DNA of 64,000 nucleotides from Planotetraspora mira (lineage in GTDB: Bacteria > Actinomycetota > Actinomycetes > Streptosporangiales > Streptosporangiaceae): NCBI RefSeq assembly GCF_016863275.1, contig NZ_BOOO01000016.1:279411-343410 (forward strand), given 5' to 3'. The translations under genes and the position numbers were made by a program. The notes under the pieces were generated by a model. It saw nothing but the letters and a program-made list of their open reading frames with translations. It was not told the DNA's origin and made no database searches. The stretch's first letter is position 1. Every line of letters begins with the position of its first letter. Shown piece by piece: positions 51,588 through 60,090 of this stretch.

Positions 51588-52526
51588 ATGAAATACATCC
51601 CCCTCGCCCTGGGCACCATCCCGTTCGGCACCGTCCTCGACGACAGGGACGTGTTCGCGATCCTCGATCGGTTCGCCGAGGCCGGAGGCACCCTGCTGGA
51701 CACCGCGAACAACTATCCGTTCTGGACCGAGGGTGCCACCGGCGACGAGAGCGAGCTGTCCATCGGCCGCTGGCTGGCCGCACGGGGCAACCGCGACCGG
51801 ATGGTGCTGAGCACCAAATGCGGCGCTCGGCCGACCGTTCCCGGCGACCGGACCATGAACTCCGCAGAAGGCCTGTCCGCCGCGACGATCGCCGCGGCCG
51901 CCGAAGGCAGCCTGAGGCGGCTCGGCACCGATCACATCGACGTGTACTGGGCCCACATCGAGGACCGCGCCGTTGCTCTGGAGGAGACCCTGGGCGCCTT
52001 CGCCGCACTGGCGGAGGCGGGCAAGGTCCGCGAGATCGGCGCGAGCAACGTGGCGGCCTGGCGCCTGGAGCGTGCCCGTGCCACCTCGCGGGCAGGCGGC
52101 CGGCCGCTCTACACCAACGTGCAACTCCGCCACACCTACCTGCGGCCCCGGCCCGGAGTGCGGCTGCCCGAGTCCGGCCACGTCCTGGCCCAGGACGACA
52201 TGCTCGACTACCTGCGCTCGGAGCCCGACCTGACCCTGTGGGCGTACAACACGCTCATGGCCGGCGCCTACACCCGCGAGGACCGGCCGATCCCGGAGGC
52301 CTACGACCACCCCGGCACCGTACGCGGGCTCGCCGTTCTACGGGAGATCGCGCGCGAGCTGGACGCAACCGTCAACCAGGTGGTGCTGGCCTGGCTGATC
52401 GGCGGAGACGTCACGACGGTTCCCATCGTGGGCGTGAGCTCCCTCGCTCAGCTGGACGAGGCCCTGGGCGCCCTGGACATCAGGCTCGACGATGAACACC
52501 GCGCCCGCCTGGACGCCGCCCGCTGA
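51588..52526 (+). CDS. Aldo/keto reductase family oxidoreductase
   Basis: 312 residues from the ATG at 51588, eight bases after AGGA. It is a TIM-barrel NADPH-dependent reductase: LLDTANNYPFW gives the catalytic Asp and Tyr, VLSTKCGAR the Lys, VYWAHIED the His. The cofactor phosphate-binding block near the end is VPIVGVSSLAQLDEALGAL. Substrate unknown. It is followed after 161 bp by the GntR-controlled operon. Confidence 0.88.
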   Translation: MKYIPLALGTIPFGTVLDDRDVFAILDRFAEAGGTLLDTANNYPFWTEGATGDESELSIGRWLAARGNRDRMVLSTKCGARPTVPGDRTMNSAEGLSAATIAAAAEGSLRRLGTDHIDVYWAHIEDRAVALEETLGAFAALAEAGKVREIGASNVAAWRLERARATSRAGGRPLYTNVQLRHTYLRPRPGVRLPESGHVLAQDDMLDYLRSEPDLTLWAYNTLMAGAYTREDRPIPEAYDHPGTVRGLAVLREIARELDATVNQVVLAWLIGGDVTTVPIVGVSSLAQLDEALGALDIRLDDEHRARLDAAR

Positions 52527-52611
52527 TTCACTAGGAACCCCGGCGGGGCCACGGTTCGGCCCGGTGGGGAGGTCATGGGCAGGTGACAGGAGCGTCGCCG
52601 GCCGGTGCGGG

Positions 52612-52678
52612 TTTGTATCAATAACTTGCCACAAGTGGGCCGAATTGGGCATTGTTTGTATCGTCTGGTTGATACAAA
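52612..52678 (+). promoter_or_regulatory. GntR (YtrA-type) operator overlapping the ribosome site
   Basis: TTTGTATC-N8-GATACAAA at 52655-52678 is a perfect 8-bp inverted repeat whose last bases run into the AAAGGAG ribosome site of the next gene. A single half-site TTTGTATC lies 43 bp upstream at 52612. The operon encodes a GntR regulator, the likely ligand. Confidence 0.8.
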
Positions 52679-52687
52679 GGAGCCGCA

Positions 52688-53569
52688 GTGGCCGCCGCGA
52701 TCCCCCTGGCCTTCACCGTGTTGCTGGTGCTGGTGTCCGTGCTCCTCGCAGCGCTCGTCTCATCGACCCGGGCGGTGGCGTCTCCCAGCGGTGTCGATTC
52801 CGGGTTGCGCACCACGGCGAGGCGCCTCCTGTGGGCCAGGCTCGCGGGGCTGGGTCTCGGGCTCACGGCGTCCTGGCTCGTCCTGAATTGGGACGGCCTC
52901 GGTCGCGGGCCGTTGCTCGCGACCCCCGCCCTGGGCCTGGGCATCCTGTTCGGCACGCTGACGGGAGAGGCCGCCGCACCGCGGCCGCACGGGGCGGTCC
53001 GCGGCGCGTCATTGGAGATCAGGACGGCCCGTGATTACCTGTCCAGGTTTTCCGCGCCGCTGGCCGGCGCACTCTCGCTGGTCACCGTCGTCCTGCTGGC
53101 CGTCACCACCGCCACGGCGAGCGCCGACGACATGGGCCGTCCCGGCCGGGTGCTGGCCGCGGACAGCCCGGACGGAACCGTGCGCAGTGCGGTAAGCCCG
53201 TGGCCAGGCTGGTTCTACGCCTGGCCGTTGCTGTCCGTGCTCGCGGTCGCGTTCCTGCTCTCCGCGCTGGTGGTCCACCGAGTCGTACGACGCGGACGCC
53301 TGGACCTCGACGCGGCGGCGAAGGCCCTGGATGACGCACAGCGAGCGCACTCGGCCCGTGTGGTCACCGCGGCCTACGGCATCTGCGTGGCCCTGCCGCT
53401 GACGGGAATCGCCGTCGTCGCCGGAGACGCTCTCCACCGGCAGAGCGAGTTCATCGGCTGGGCCACGGCCGGAACGTGCGCACTCCTGGGCGTCGCCGTC
53501 CTCTCTGCGTGTTCGGCCGTCTGGTACCTGGCCGAACTGCTCTCCCGTCCGGGGATCACGCCGTCGTGA
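52688..53569 (+). CDS. Membrane protein controlled with GntR regulator
   Basis: 293 residues from a GTG with AAAGGAG seven bases upstream. About six hydrophobic helices at roughly 4-26, 47-63, 74-90, 120-142, 176-198 and 230-285. There is an extracellular-type loop after helix 4 and a cytosolic Arg/Ala-rich segment (VRRGRLDLDAAAKALDDAQR). YtrA-type GntR regulators are often coupled to such membrane proteins. GTGA overlap with the regulator gene. Function unknown. Confidence 0.72.
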   Translation: MAAAIPLAFTVLLVLVSVLLAALVSSTRAVASPSGVDSGLRTTARRLLWARLAGLGLGLTASWLVLNWDGLGRGPLLATPALGLGILFGTLTGEAAAPRPHGAVRGASLEIRTARDYLSRFSAPLAGALSLVTVVLLAVTTATASADDMGRPGRVLAADSPDGTVRSAVSPWPGWFYAWPLLSVLAVAFLLSALVVHRVVRRGRLDLDAAAKALDDAQRAHSARVVTAAYGICVALPLTGIAVVAGDALHRQSEFIGWATAGTCALLGVAVLSACSAVWYLAELLSRPGITPS

Positions 53570-53937
53570 TCAAGGTAGATGTCACCAGTCCCTCGCCGCC
53601 GTACGAGCAGATCCGGGCACAGCTCGCGGAGCTGATCCGGTGCGGGGTGGTGAGCGTGGGCACTCGTCTGCCCCCGGTTCGCCAACTCGCCGCCGACCTG
53701 GGTCTGGCCACGGGCACGGTGGCACGGGCGTACAGGGAGCTGGAACGGGCCGGTTACGTCAGCGGGAAACGCGGTGGTGGCACCCGGGTGCTGCCACAGC
53801 CCGAGCCCCAGATGACGCGAGCGGACCTGATCGAACGGCACGCCCGCGCCTACCTCAGCGAAGTCGCCCGGCTCGGCGGCTCGGCCGAGGAAGCGGTCGA
53901 GGCCGTCCGGGCGGCCGCGCACGCCGACCCTCTCTGA
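53566..53937 (+). CDS. GntR family regulator, YtrA subfamily
   Basis: 123 residues starting at a GTG inside the previous stop (GTGA). The winged helix (SPSPPYEQIRAQLAELIRCG, GTRLPPVRQLAADLGLATGT, ARAYRELERAGYV) is followed by only ~45 residues, too short for a FadR or HutC ligand domain, which defines the YtrA group. It probably represses its own operon at the TTTGTATC palindrome upstream. Confidence 0.88.
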   Translation: MIKVDVTSPSPPYEQIRAQLAELIRCGVVSVGTRLPPVRQLAADLGLATGTVARAYRELERAGYVSGKRGGGTRVLPQPEPQMTRADLIERHARAYLSEVARLGGSAEEAVEAVRAAAHADPL

Positions 53938-54111
53938 CGAGGTACGGCGTGGCGCCGTGGAATTCGAACCAGAGCGCGGGCCCCACCACGTCCAAATCGA
54001 GGTGACAGCATGCGTCGAACCCGTTAATTTCGACCCTTCTTGATGTTCCTCCTCAAATGGAGCCTTACATGGGGAGCAACGAGATCGACGTCGACGAGCA
54101 CGCCGTGCGGG

Positions 54112-54210
54112 GCCGTGGCCGATCCCGCGGCCGTCGCGAGCCTGCGCGACTGGTTCACCCAGATGGGCATCCCCGCCGACTACCGCCCTCCGATGCCAGC
54201 CAACGGCTGA
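54112..54210 (+). pseudogene. Possible C-terminal gene remnant in the 53938-54321 gap
   Basis: One frame reads 32 well-coded residues ending ASLRDWFTQMGIPADYRPPM-PANG and a TGA at 54208. It is preceded by low-quality sequence and has no start of its own. It looks like the tail of a lost gene. The rest of this 384-bp gap shows nothing I can support. Confidence 0.25.
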
Positions 54211-54321
54211 CCGGACGATCCCGCTTGCTCGGTGTTCTTTCACCAATTCGGCGGGGGCGAGGGAGCTGTCGCGTGTGACTTCCGATGGCGATCCCCCTGC
54301 TCCCGCCTCGGGTCCAGATCG

Positions 54322-54873
54322 CTATTTCGGCAGAAGCGCCAGAACGGCGCGGTCGGAGTTCAGCTCTGCCAGGCGCAGTTGGATTGTGTTGATGCGTCCT
54401 GGTCTGTCGGTGGTCAGCGACATCTCTGCTTCGTCACGGCAGCGACCGTTGGTGCAGGCGCTATTGACGCTGACATTCCGTCCTTCGACATGGAGCCCGC
54501 CCGAGGAGCCTTGGAGAGCCAGCCTGATCTCGTCTCTCCCAAAGGATTTGACGGTGATCGCGTCCAAACCGAACTTGGCATCGATCTTCAGCCGGTCACC
54601 CGGCCGGACCTCCACTTCACAGTCGGCGTCCTTGCACGCCGCAAGGTCGGTCCCGTTGGACGCTTTCGGCAACGCCGGCGAAGTGGACGTCTCCTGCGGC
54701 AGTGGTGACGCCTGCCCCGCCCCGGGTGTCGGCGCCGAGTCGCTCGACGCGGCGGCGGATCGCCGCGTCGGCGCCTCGCCCGAGCCGCAGCCGGCGAGCA
54801 ACGCGACCGCCGCGACGGCGGCGGCGAACCGAACGAGGCTGACATGGGCAGGAGTGGTCAGTCTGGTCCGCAT
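54322..54873 (-). CDS. Predicted lipoprotein
   Basis: 183 residues from the ATG at 54873 (AAAGG upstream). The signal peptide ends in the lipobox LLAGC (Cys near 27). A Ser/Thr/Pro/Ala-rich linker (about 30-70) follows, then a ~110-residue beta-rich domain with two Cys pairs (ACKDADCEVEV and NSACTNGRCRDE). Lipid-anchored on the outer face of the membrane. No family recognised. The 268 bp between it and the acetyltransferase gene hold no clear feature. Confidence 0.75.
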   Translation of the reverse strand: MRTRLTTPAHVSLVRFAAAVAAVALLAGCGSGEAPTRRSAAASSDSAPTPGAGQASPLPQETSTSPALPKASNGTDLAACKDADCEVEVRPGDRLKIDAKFGLDAITVKSFGRDEIRLALQGSSGGLHVEGRNVSVNSACTNGRCRDEAEMSLTTDRPGRINTIQLRLAELNSDRAVLALLPK

Positions 54874-55141
54874 GACAGCCTTTCGGGAATCCAACAGAAC
54901 GAAATCGGCTATTACCGGCAATCCATCCGGCCATGCCACAGCGGAACTCTTCCCCACGTCCGCACTGGGTGCATCTCACCGATGGACGGGTTTCCTTCCC
55001 CATACCCGACGACCGAATCCGAGGTGCGCTCGTTGGCGGTAGGGCACCTCGTCGCAGACAGCGGGTTCACCGGTTTCTCGTACGGCCGGCGCTCGCCGCG
55101 CGCTCTTCGAGATCCCGGACCCAGATGATCGCCGGCTGCGG

Positions 55142-55765
55142 CTAGAAGTCGATCCGCATCACGACGCGCCTGGGCGTAGGCCTGCTGACCTCGGCGAACC
55201 CGGCGGCGGCGAAGATGCTTCTGCTGCCGACGTAGAGCTCTCCCCAGGCCACCTCCTGCCCCGGCTGCGTGATCATCGGATAGCCCTCGATGGCACGGGC
55301 GCCGCGCTCCCGCGCGAAGTCGACGGCACCGAGCGCGAGCGCGCGGCCGACGCCGCGGCGCCGGAAGCCCGAGCGAGTGACGAAGCAGGTCACGGCCCAG
55401 ACGCCGTCATCGGTCTTGTCTTCATCGCGGCCGGTCCACGGGACCCGGGCGCGCAGCAGACGCTCGTACGCTGTGCGCGGTTCGACCGCGCACCAGCCGA
55501 CGGGTTCGCCGTCGAGGTAGGCGACAAGGCCGCTCGTCGTACGAGCCTTGGGGTCATCGCAGCCGGTCTGCTCGCGCAGCCGCTCGGCGCGTTCCTCAAC
55601 GGGAACCGATTTCCACTGGAAGTCCCGGATCTTGAAGTACTGGCACTGGCACCTCGACGCATCGCCGCGCGCGCCGAAGACGGCCCGCAGGTCGTCCCAG
55701 CTCGCCTCGTTGGCGGGCACGATGGAGATCCCGGTATCCGCCGTCATTCTTGTCGTGTCCGCCAT
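55142..55765 (-). CDS. GNAT family N-acetyltransferase
   Basis: 207 residues from the ATG at 55765 with GGGAGG upstream. The acetyl-CoA loop is TRSGFRRRGVGRALALGAVDFA near 130-150. CQCQYFKIRDFQW near residue 40 and GWCAVEPRTAYERL match a subgroup of actinobacterial GNAT proteins often found near stress genes. The acceptor is unknown. Confidence 0.83.
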   Translation of the reverse strand: MADTTRMTADTGISIVPANEASWDDLRAVFGARGDASRCQCQYFKIRDFQWKSVPVEERAERLREQTGCDDPKARTTSGLVAYLDGEPVGWCAVEPRTAYERLLRARVPWTGRDEDKTDDGVWAVTCFVTRSGFRRRGVGRALALGAVDFARERGARAIEGYPMITQPGQEVAWGELYVGSRSIFAAAGFAEVSRPTPRRVVMRIDF

Positions 55766-55900
55766 CACCGCACCGTTCCTCCCGATTCGGCCGAGCCCGC
55801 TCGGCCGACAACGATGAAGAGGCTGCCCGCGCCGTACGAGGGCGTCAACTCGGACCTTTCGCTGGGGAAACGGCCCGGAGCCGGCTGGCAGACACGACAA

Positions 55901-55934
55901 AGCTGCCCGCGACCCGTCGGGTTCGCGGGCAGCT
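55901..55934 (-). terminator. Hairpin terminator of the sigma operon
   Basis: AGCTGCCCGCGA (55901-55912) pairs with TCGCGGGCAGCT (55923-55934), and an inner CCC-GTC-GGG extends the stem. On the minus strand it is followed by CTTTGTCG. It lies 38 bp after the stop of the sigma-partner gene. Confidence 0.85.
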
Positions 55935-55972
55935 CATCAAGGGAATGGGCCCGTGGCCGTCGCGGAGTATGC

Positions 55973-56866
55973 CTACTTGGCCTTGACCACGTCGGCGGGA
56001 CGCTTCACCTTCACCTTGACGCCGTAGTCGAACAGCTCGAGCGTCGCGGTGAACGTGCCCGTGTCGAGCCGGCCCTTCGCCGTCGTCTGCCACCGTCCGG
56101 CGAGTGCCACCTTCGCGATCCGGCCGTCGGCGTCGAGGGTGACGTCGCCGGACGTGGTGCTCGAGCCGACCTTGGACTTCGCGGCGTACTCGAAGTGCAG
56201 CGTGCCGTCGGGGTTCTCCGCAGTGGTCGCGTTCGCGCTCTTCAGCGCCTTGAACAGCGCCGCCGGGTCGGGCTCCGCGGCGCCCAGAACGGTGTCCGGG
56301 TCGCCGTAGAGGGACAGCCGGTCGTACTTGCCCGGGTACTGGCCGTAGCGGCCGTACGTCTCGCCGGGGCCCTTGTCGGCGGGCAGCGGGCCCAGCGGCG
56401 GTTCCCCGCCGACGTACCTGGTGCCGTTTATCAGCAGCTCGGTGATGACCGAGTCGTCCTGCGGCTGACGGACGTACCCGGTCGCCGTCTTCGGGTCGAA
56501 CGCACCCTCATACGTCAGTCCGCCCTGCCCCGACTGATTGCCGGTCTTCAGCCGCATCCGGTAACTGATGTTCTCGCTGGCGGTTACGGCCGAGGCCAGT
56601 TCCATGGCCGGCGAGGTCAGTTTCAGCGGCGACGTCGGCTCGGCCGTGACGCCAGGCCGGACCTGCGCCGGGCCCGTCGCGACGGTCGCCGCCGTGGCGA
56701 CGCCCAGCGCCAGCACCGCGCACGTCGCACCGGCCACAGCGGTCGTGCGCCGGCGACGTGCGCGCCGGCCGCGTTCGAGCAGCATCCCGGTCGGGGGCGC
56801 GGAGTCCGGCTCACCGTCGACGATGCCGTGCAGCCGGTTGGCGAGTCGCTCATCAAGTGTGTTCAT
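55973..56866 (-). CDS. Single-pass membrane protein, probable anti-sigma partner
   Basis: 297 residues, start six bases after the sigma factor stop. About 40 cytosolic residues (MNTLDERLANRLHGIVDGEP) precede an Arg-rich stretch (RRARRRRT), a membrane helix near 41-63, and a ~230-residue outer domain resembling LppX/LolA-type beta folds (LASAVTASENISYRMRL, GGLTYEGAFDP). This layout is common for partners of SigE-family factors. Anti-sigma activity is inferred from position; there is no zinc-binding HxxxCxxC motif. Confidence 0.68.
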   Translation of the reverse strand: MNTLDERLANRLHGIVDGEPDSAPPTGMLLERGRRARRRRTTAVAGATCAVLALGVATAATVATGPAQVRPGVTAEPTSPLKLTSPAMELASAVTASENISYRMRLKTGNQSGQGGLTYEGAFDPKTATGYVRQPQDDSVITELLINGTRYVGGEPPLGPLPADKGPGETYGRYGQYPGKYDRLSLYGDPDTVLGAAEPDPAALFKALKSANATTAENPDGTLHFEYAAKSKVGSSTTSGDVTLDADGRIAKVALAGRWQTTAKGRLDTGTFTATLELFDYGVKVKVKRPADVVKAK

Positions 56867-56872
56867 GGCAGG

Positions 56873-57388
56873 TCACCTGCTTCTTACGTTGGAGGGTTGA
56901 TCGACAATGTGGCGAAGCTTGTCCAGGGCGCGAGCGTTCTGGCTCTTGACCGTGCCCACCGAGCAGCCCAGAACCTGGGCGACCTCGCGCTCAGACAGGT
57001 CCTCGTAGTGGCGCAGCACCACGACCGCGCGCTGTCGCGGTGGCAGCGACCGCAACGCCGCGTGCAGAGCGACGGCCTCGGGATCGACGCCGTTCGGGGG
57101 TGCGGCCCGGTCGGGGACCTCCGCGACGAGGCTTTCGCGGCGACGCCGTCGCCACATGGACGTGTGGTTGTTGACCAGGACCCGGCGCAGGTAGGCGTGC
57201 AGATCGTCGAGCCGCGACAGCCGCCGCCACCGCTCGTACACCTTGACCAAGCTGTCCTGCAGCAGTTCCTCGGCGCGCCACCGGTCGCCGGCGAGCAGCA
57301 CGGCCAGCCGCATGTGGCGCTGCCAGGCCACCTCAACGAATGCCACGTACGACTCGTCCGCCGACGGTGGCTTGGTTTGGTCTGTCAC
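56873..57388 (-). CDS. SigE family ECF RNA polymerase sigma factor
   Basis: 171 residues from the GTG at 57388; an ATG at 57454 would add 22 poorly conserved residues, and neither start has good spacing. Sigma2: YVAFVEVAWQRHMRLAVLLAGD and WRAEELLQDSLVKVYERW. Sigma4: LPPRQRAVVVLRHYEDLSER and VAQVLGCSVGTVKSQNARAL. This group (SigE-type) usually works with a downstream membrane protein, present here. A divergent lipoprotein gene starts 126 bp away and may share its control region. Confidence 0.88.
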   Translation of the reverse strand: MTDQTKPPSADESYVAFVEVAWQRHMRLAVLLAGDRWRAEELLQDSLVKVYERWRRLSRLDDLHAYLRRVLVNNHTSMWRRRRRESLVAEVPDRAAPPNGVDPEAVALHAALRSLPPRQRAVVVLRHYEDLSEREVAQVLGCSVGTVKSQNARALDKLRHIVDQPSNVRSR

Positions 57389-57513
57389 GCTCCTACCACG
57401 AGGCTGCGGCGCAAAAGGTTGCCTCGGGTGGCCGCCCGATTCGTCCGCGCTCATATGAGGGATTGTTAGCCTGAGCCGGGTAGGCCTGCTTTGCAGGACC
57501 ACAGGGAGATGCG

Positions 57514-58146
57514 ATGCGCGCAGCGGGGACCCGGATGCTGGCCTGCGTGACGCTGCTCGCGACCGCGGTGGCGTGTGGCCAGGAACGACCGGTCGCGCGA
57601 GCGACCGTCACCCCGTCCGCGCAGATTCGCACGCCCACGCCGAACCCGTCGCCGCCGGGCGGCGACGAACCGCGTGAAAGCGACGTCGAGGGGTCGGATC
57701 CCCGTTGGTTCGAGGGCGAAGTAGGGCTCGCGGACGGTCGCCGGGTGGCGATGCACTACCGGCGTGGTGAAGGGCTGTTCGAGCAGCACTACAACCCGAA
57801 AGCCGGGGAATGGACGAAGCCACACCTGATCTACCGGACGAAGACCGACGCCTGCCAGAGCATCAAACTCCAAGCCAGGGGCGGCACGGTCACGGCGATC
57901 GCGAACTTCGGCCGCTACTGCGCGGACGGCGAGCCGCCAACGGAGTCCATCGCCGCGGTGGGGCTGGGAGACCTGCGCGAATGGGATCACCATCTCACCA
58001 AGAACTTCGACGGCTGGAAGCGCGCCGATATCACCGATGACGGCAGGAAGGCCACCTTCGTCCTCAAGTCCACAGTGCTCCAGAGCACGCTCGTCTGGAC
58101 CTCGACCGGCGGCTTCTCCGACCCCGTGTTCAAGTATTCCGGCTGA
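57514..58146 (+). CDS. Predicted lipoprotein of unknown function
   Basis: 210 residues, ATG preceded by GGGAGATGCG. The signal sequence ends ATAVAC with a lipobox-like Cys near 21, followed by a Thr/Pro-rich linker to about 60. The outer domain (ADGRRVAMHYRRGEGLFEQH, TKTDACQSIKLQARGG) is beta-rich with one Cys pair. It diverges from the sigma factor gene. No family recognised. Confidence 0.72.
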   Translation: MRAAGTRMLACVTLLATAVACGQERPVARATVTPSAQIRTPTPNPSPPGGDEPRESDVEGSDPRWFEGEVGLADGRRVAMHYRRGEGLFEQHYNPKAGEWTKPHLIYRTKTDACQSIKLQARGGTVTAIANFGRYCADGEPPTESIAAVGLGDLREWDHHLTKNFDGWKRADITDDGRKATFVLKSTVLQSTLVWTSTGGFSDPVFKYSG

Positions 58147-58187
58147 CCTCCGCCATACCGGTCTGACACGGATGGCCGCGGCCGGCG

Positions 58188-58607
58188 TTAGACGCGTTCC
58201 AGGAGAACCACGGGGATCTCGCGGGTGGTTCGCTCCTGGTAGGCCGCGTACTGCGGCATGGCCGACACGATCAGGCGCCACAGATGTGGGCGCTCTGCCT
58301 CAGCGGCAGGGCGCGCTCGTGCGGTGAAGGTCTCCGTACCGACCTGCACGGTGACATACGGGTCGGCGAGCAGGTTCAGGTACCAGGCCGGGTGGTGGTT
58401 TGCGCCGCGGTTTGAGGCCGCCAGGACGTAACGGTCGCCGTCGCGTCCGTAGACCAGTGCAGTGCGGCGCAGCTCACCCGTTTTCCGGCCCCGGGTCGTC
58501 AGCAACAGGTCGTTCACGCCCGGCCGTGGTCGGCCGCCGGTCTCCTCGAAACGGCGGATGTGCTCGGCGACCCAGGGGTTCGGATTGTCGTGGACCTCGG
58601 GCATCAT
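58188..58607 (-). CDS. F420-dependent nitroreductase/quinone reductase family (Ddn-like)
   Basis: 139 residues. The split-barrel signature LLLTTRGRKTGELRRTALVY near 35-54, ASNRGANHHPAWYLNLLADP near 65-84 and VQVGTETFTARARPA match the DUF385/Ddn family, which binds deazaflavin F420. The ATG overlaps the stop of the upstream gene (ATGATG), so it is coupled to the NAD(P)-binding protein. The substrate is unknown. Confidence 0.85.
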   Translation of the reverse strand: MMPEVHDNPNPWVAEHIRRFEETGGRPRPGVNDLLLTTRGRKTGELRRTALVYGRDGDRYVLAASNRGANHHPAWYLNLLADPYVTVQVGTETFTARARPAAEAERPHLWRLIVSAMPQYAAYQERTTREIPVVLLERV

Positions 58608-59227
58608 GCCTCCCGGACGCTGATGGCGGCGCGGTGGTGGGAGGGCGCGTCGATCTCGTCGAGCAGTGCGATCGCGAAGTCCGCGTATGTGATCCGGCTG
58701 GCTGGGTCGCCATGATCGGCGACCAGGTACCGGCCGGTGCGCGTGCCGTCATGGTTGAAGTCGCCTGCGGGCGCCACGTACGCCCAGTCGAGGTCACGGG
58801 TCCGAAGCTCATCGAGGCCTGCGGCGTGGCCGAGGTAGAAGGAGCGGTACTCGTTGGGGTAGCCGGGCTCGTCCATCAGGGGAGCGCCGGAAGCACCGGG
58901 CATGATCGATGCGAGGCCGACCACCACCAGGCGGGGCACGCCCGCCTTCGCCAGGCCGGTGGTCAGGGCACAGGCCGACGTGGTGAAGAAGTCGTGGGGT
59001 GGCACGGACAGGTCCACGGCGGCGCTGATGGCGGCGTCATGCCCGGCGGCGGCATGCTCGATGCTCACCGGGTCCGTGACGTCGCCGGCCACTACCCGCA
59101 CGTCGGACAGGTCATTGTGGCTTGCGGGGTCGCGCACCACCGCGGTGACCTGGTGGCCGCGGCGACGCGCCTCCGCGACCGCCTGCAGGCCAGCCCGGCC
59201 ACCCGCGCCGAAGACCACGATGTTCAT
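58604..59227 (-). CDS. NAD(P)H-binding (NmrA/SDR-like) protein
   Basis: 207 residues. N-terminal MNIVVFGAGGRAGLQAVAEA is the GxGGxxG dinucleotide-binding loop of atypical SDR proteins. VRVVAGDVTDPVSIEHA and VVVGLASIMPG follow. Tyr/Lys active residues are not clear, so it may act as a reductase or a redox sensor. It diverges from an HxlR regulator, the common pairing for redox-responsive small operons. Confidence 0.83.
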   Translation of the reverse strand: MNIVVFGAGGRAGLQAVAEARRRGHQVTAVVRDPASHNDLSDVRVVAGDVTDPVSIEHAAAGHDAAISAAVDLSVPPHDFFTTSACALTTGLAKAGVPRLVVVGLASIMPGASGAPLMDEPGYPNEYRSFYLGHAAGLDELRTRDLDWAYVAPAGDFNHDGTRTGRYLVADHGDPASRITYADFAIALLDEIDAPSHHRAAISVREA

Positions 59228-59309
59228 GGTGAACCGCCTCTCACCAGGGCCGGATCCCCTTGTTTCCGGCCGTTTCCCGGAAGCTATCCGGGGCCGCGGT
59301 TACCACCGG

Positions 59310-59322
59310 GATACCGGTTATC
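59310..59322. promoter_or_regulatory. Near-palindrome in the HxlR-SDR spacer
   Basis: GATACCGGTTATC (59310-59322) is symmetric except for one pair and ends eight bases before the HxlR start codon. GGTTACC at 59299 gives a second partial half-site. A candidate operator only. Confidence 0.4.
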
Positions 59323-59330
59323 GTGAGGCC

Positions 59331-59717
59331 ATGAGGGAACCCCTGCCCGCCGACATGTTCGACGAGCTGTGTCCGTCCTCGCTCAATCCGATCCGATTCG
59401 GCGACAAGTGGGCGCCCCTCGTCATCCGCTGCCTCGAGCACGGGCCGCGCCGGTTCTCCGAGCTACGCGTGCCGCTGAACCGCGTCACTCCCAAGGTCCT
59501 CACCCAATCGCTTCGGTCCCTCGAACGGGACGGCCTGGTCAAGCGCACCGTCTACGCCCAGGCCACCCCACATGTCGAGTACGAGCTGACTCCGCTCGGC
59601 CGCAGCATGCTCGAACCGATGGCGGTCGCCTGCGCCTGGGCTGAGGGGCACTGGGACGAACTGCTCGACGCCCGTGAGTCGTACGACAACGCCGCTCACC
59701 TCGATCGCGCCGGCTGA
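59331..59717 (+). CDS. HxlR family transcriptional regulator
   Basis: 128 residues. The conserved N-terminal Cys (ELCPSSLNPIRFGDKWAPLV) is at about residue 14, as in redox-responsive HxlR proteins. The winged helix is GPRRFSELRVPLNRVTPKVL with the RTVYAQATPHVEYELTPLG wing. It diverges from the NmrA-like/Ddn-like operon, which it probably controls. A strong terminator follows. Confidence 0.9.
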   Translation: MREPLPADMFDELCPSSLNPIRFGDKWAPLVIRCLEHGPRRFSELRVPLNRVTPKVLTQSLRSLERDGLVKRTVYAQATPHVEYELTPLGRSMLEPMAVACAWAEGHWDELLDARESYDNAAHLDRAG

Positions 59718-59786
59718 CCCGGCGGCCACGGCCCCCGCGCAAAGGAAGATCGGCCCGAGGCTCCTTGAACGGCTCCTGAGCAGCAA

Positions 59787-59820
59787 AAAGGCCCGCCAGG
59801 CGTTCACCTGGCGGGCCTTT
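59787..59820 (+). terminator. Strong hairpin terminator after HxlR gene
   Basis: AAAGGCCCGCCAGG (59787-59800) and CCTGGCGGGCCTTT (59807-59820) form a perfect 14-bp stem with a 6-nt loop and T-rich end, typical of a rho-independent terminator working in both directions. Confidence 0.93.
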
Positions 59821-59825
59821 CGTCA

Positions 59826-59870
59826 TGGTGGAGCTATGGGGATTTGAACCCCAGACCCCTTCGATGCGAA
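59826..59870 (-). other. 3' half of a tRNA or tmRNA gene (att-site-like)
   Basis: Minus-strand reading gives an anticodon-loop-like TTCGCAT, stem strand CGAAG, T arm TGGGG-TTCAAAT-CCCCA, acceptor strand TAGCTCC, A and an encoded CCA. The 5' half does not exist: the next bases cannot pair with CGAAG. This is the remnant left at one end when an element integrates into a tRNA or ssrA gene. The encoded CCA, absent from the tRNA-Gln gene here, leaves tmRNA open. Confidence 0.7.
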
Positions 59871-60090
59871 CTATTGGCAAGCCCCCGGTGCAAGGCCTTC
59901 GCCCGCGCTGAGGTGTGGGATTGGGTTCGGCCCGCGCCGGTGTTGTGCGGTCCTGTTGCTGTATTTCTCTGCTGTACACAGCTTCGGCTTGGCAGACCTG
60001 GACGGGGTGCTTTGGCGCTTGTCTGCCTGGGCTGCGCCGACCGTCAGCCGTGGCCAACGCGAGCGTCGACGTACCTTCGACAAGTCGTGA

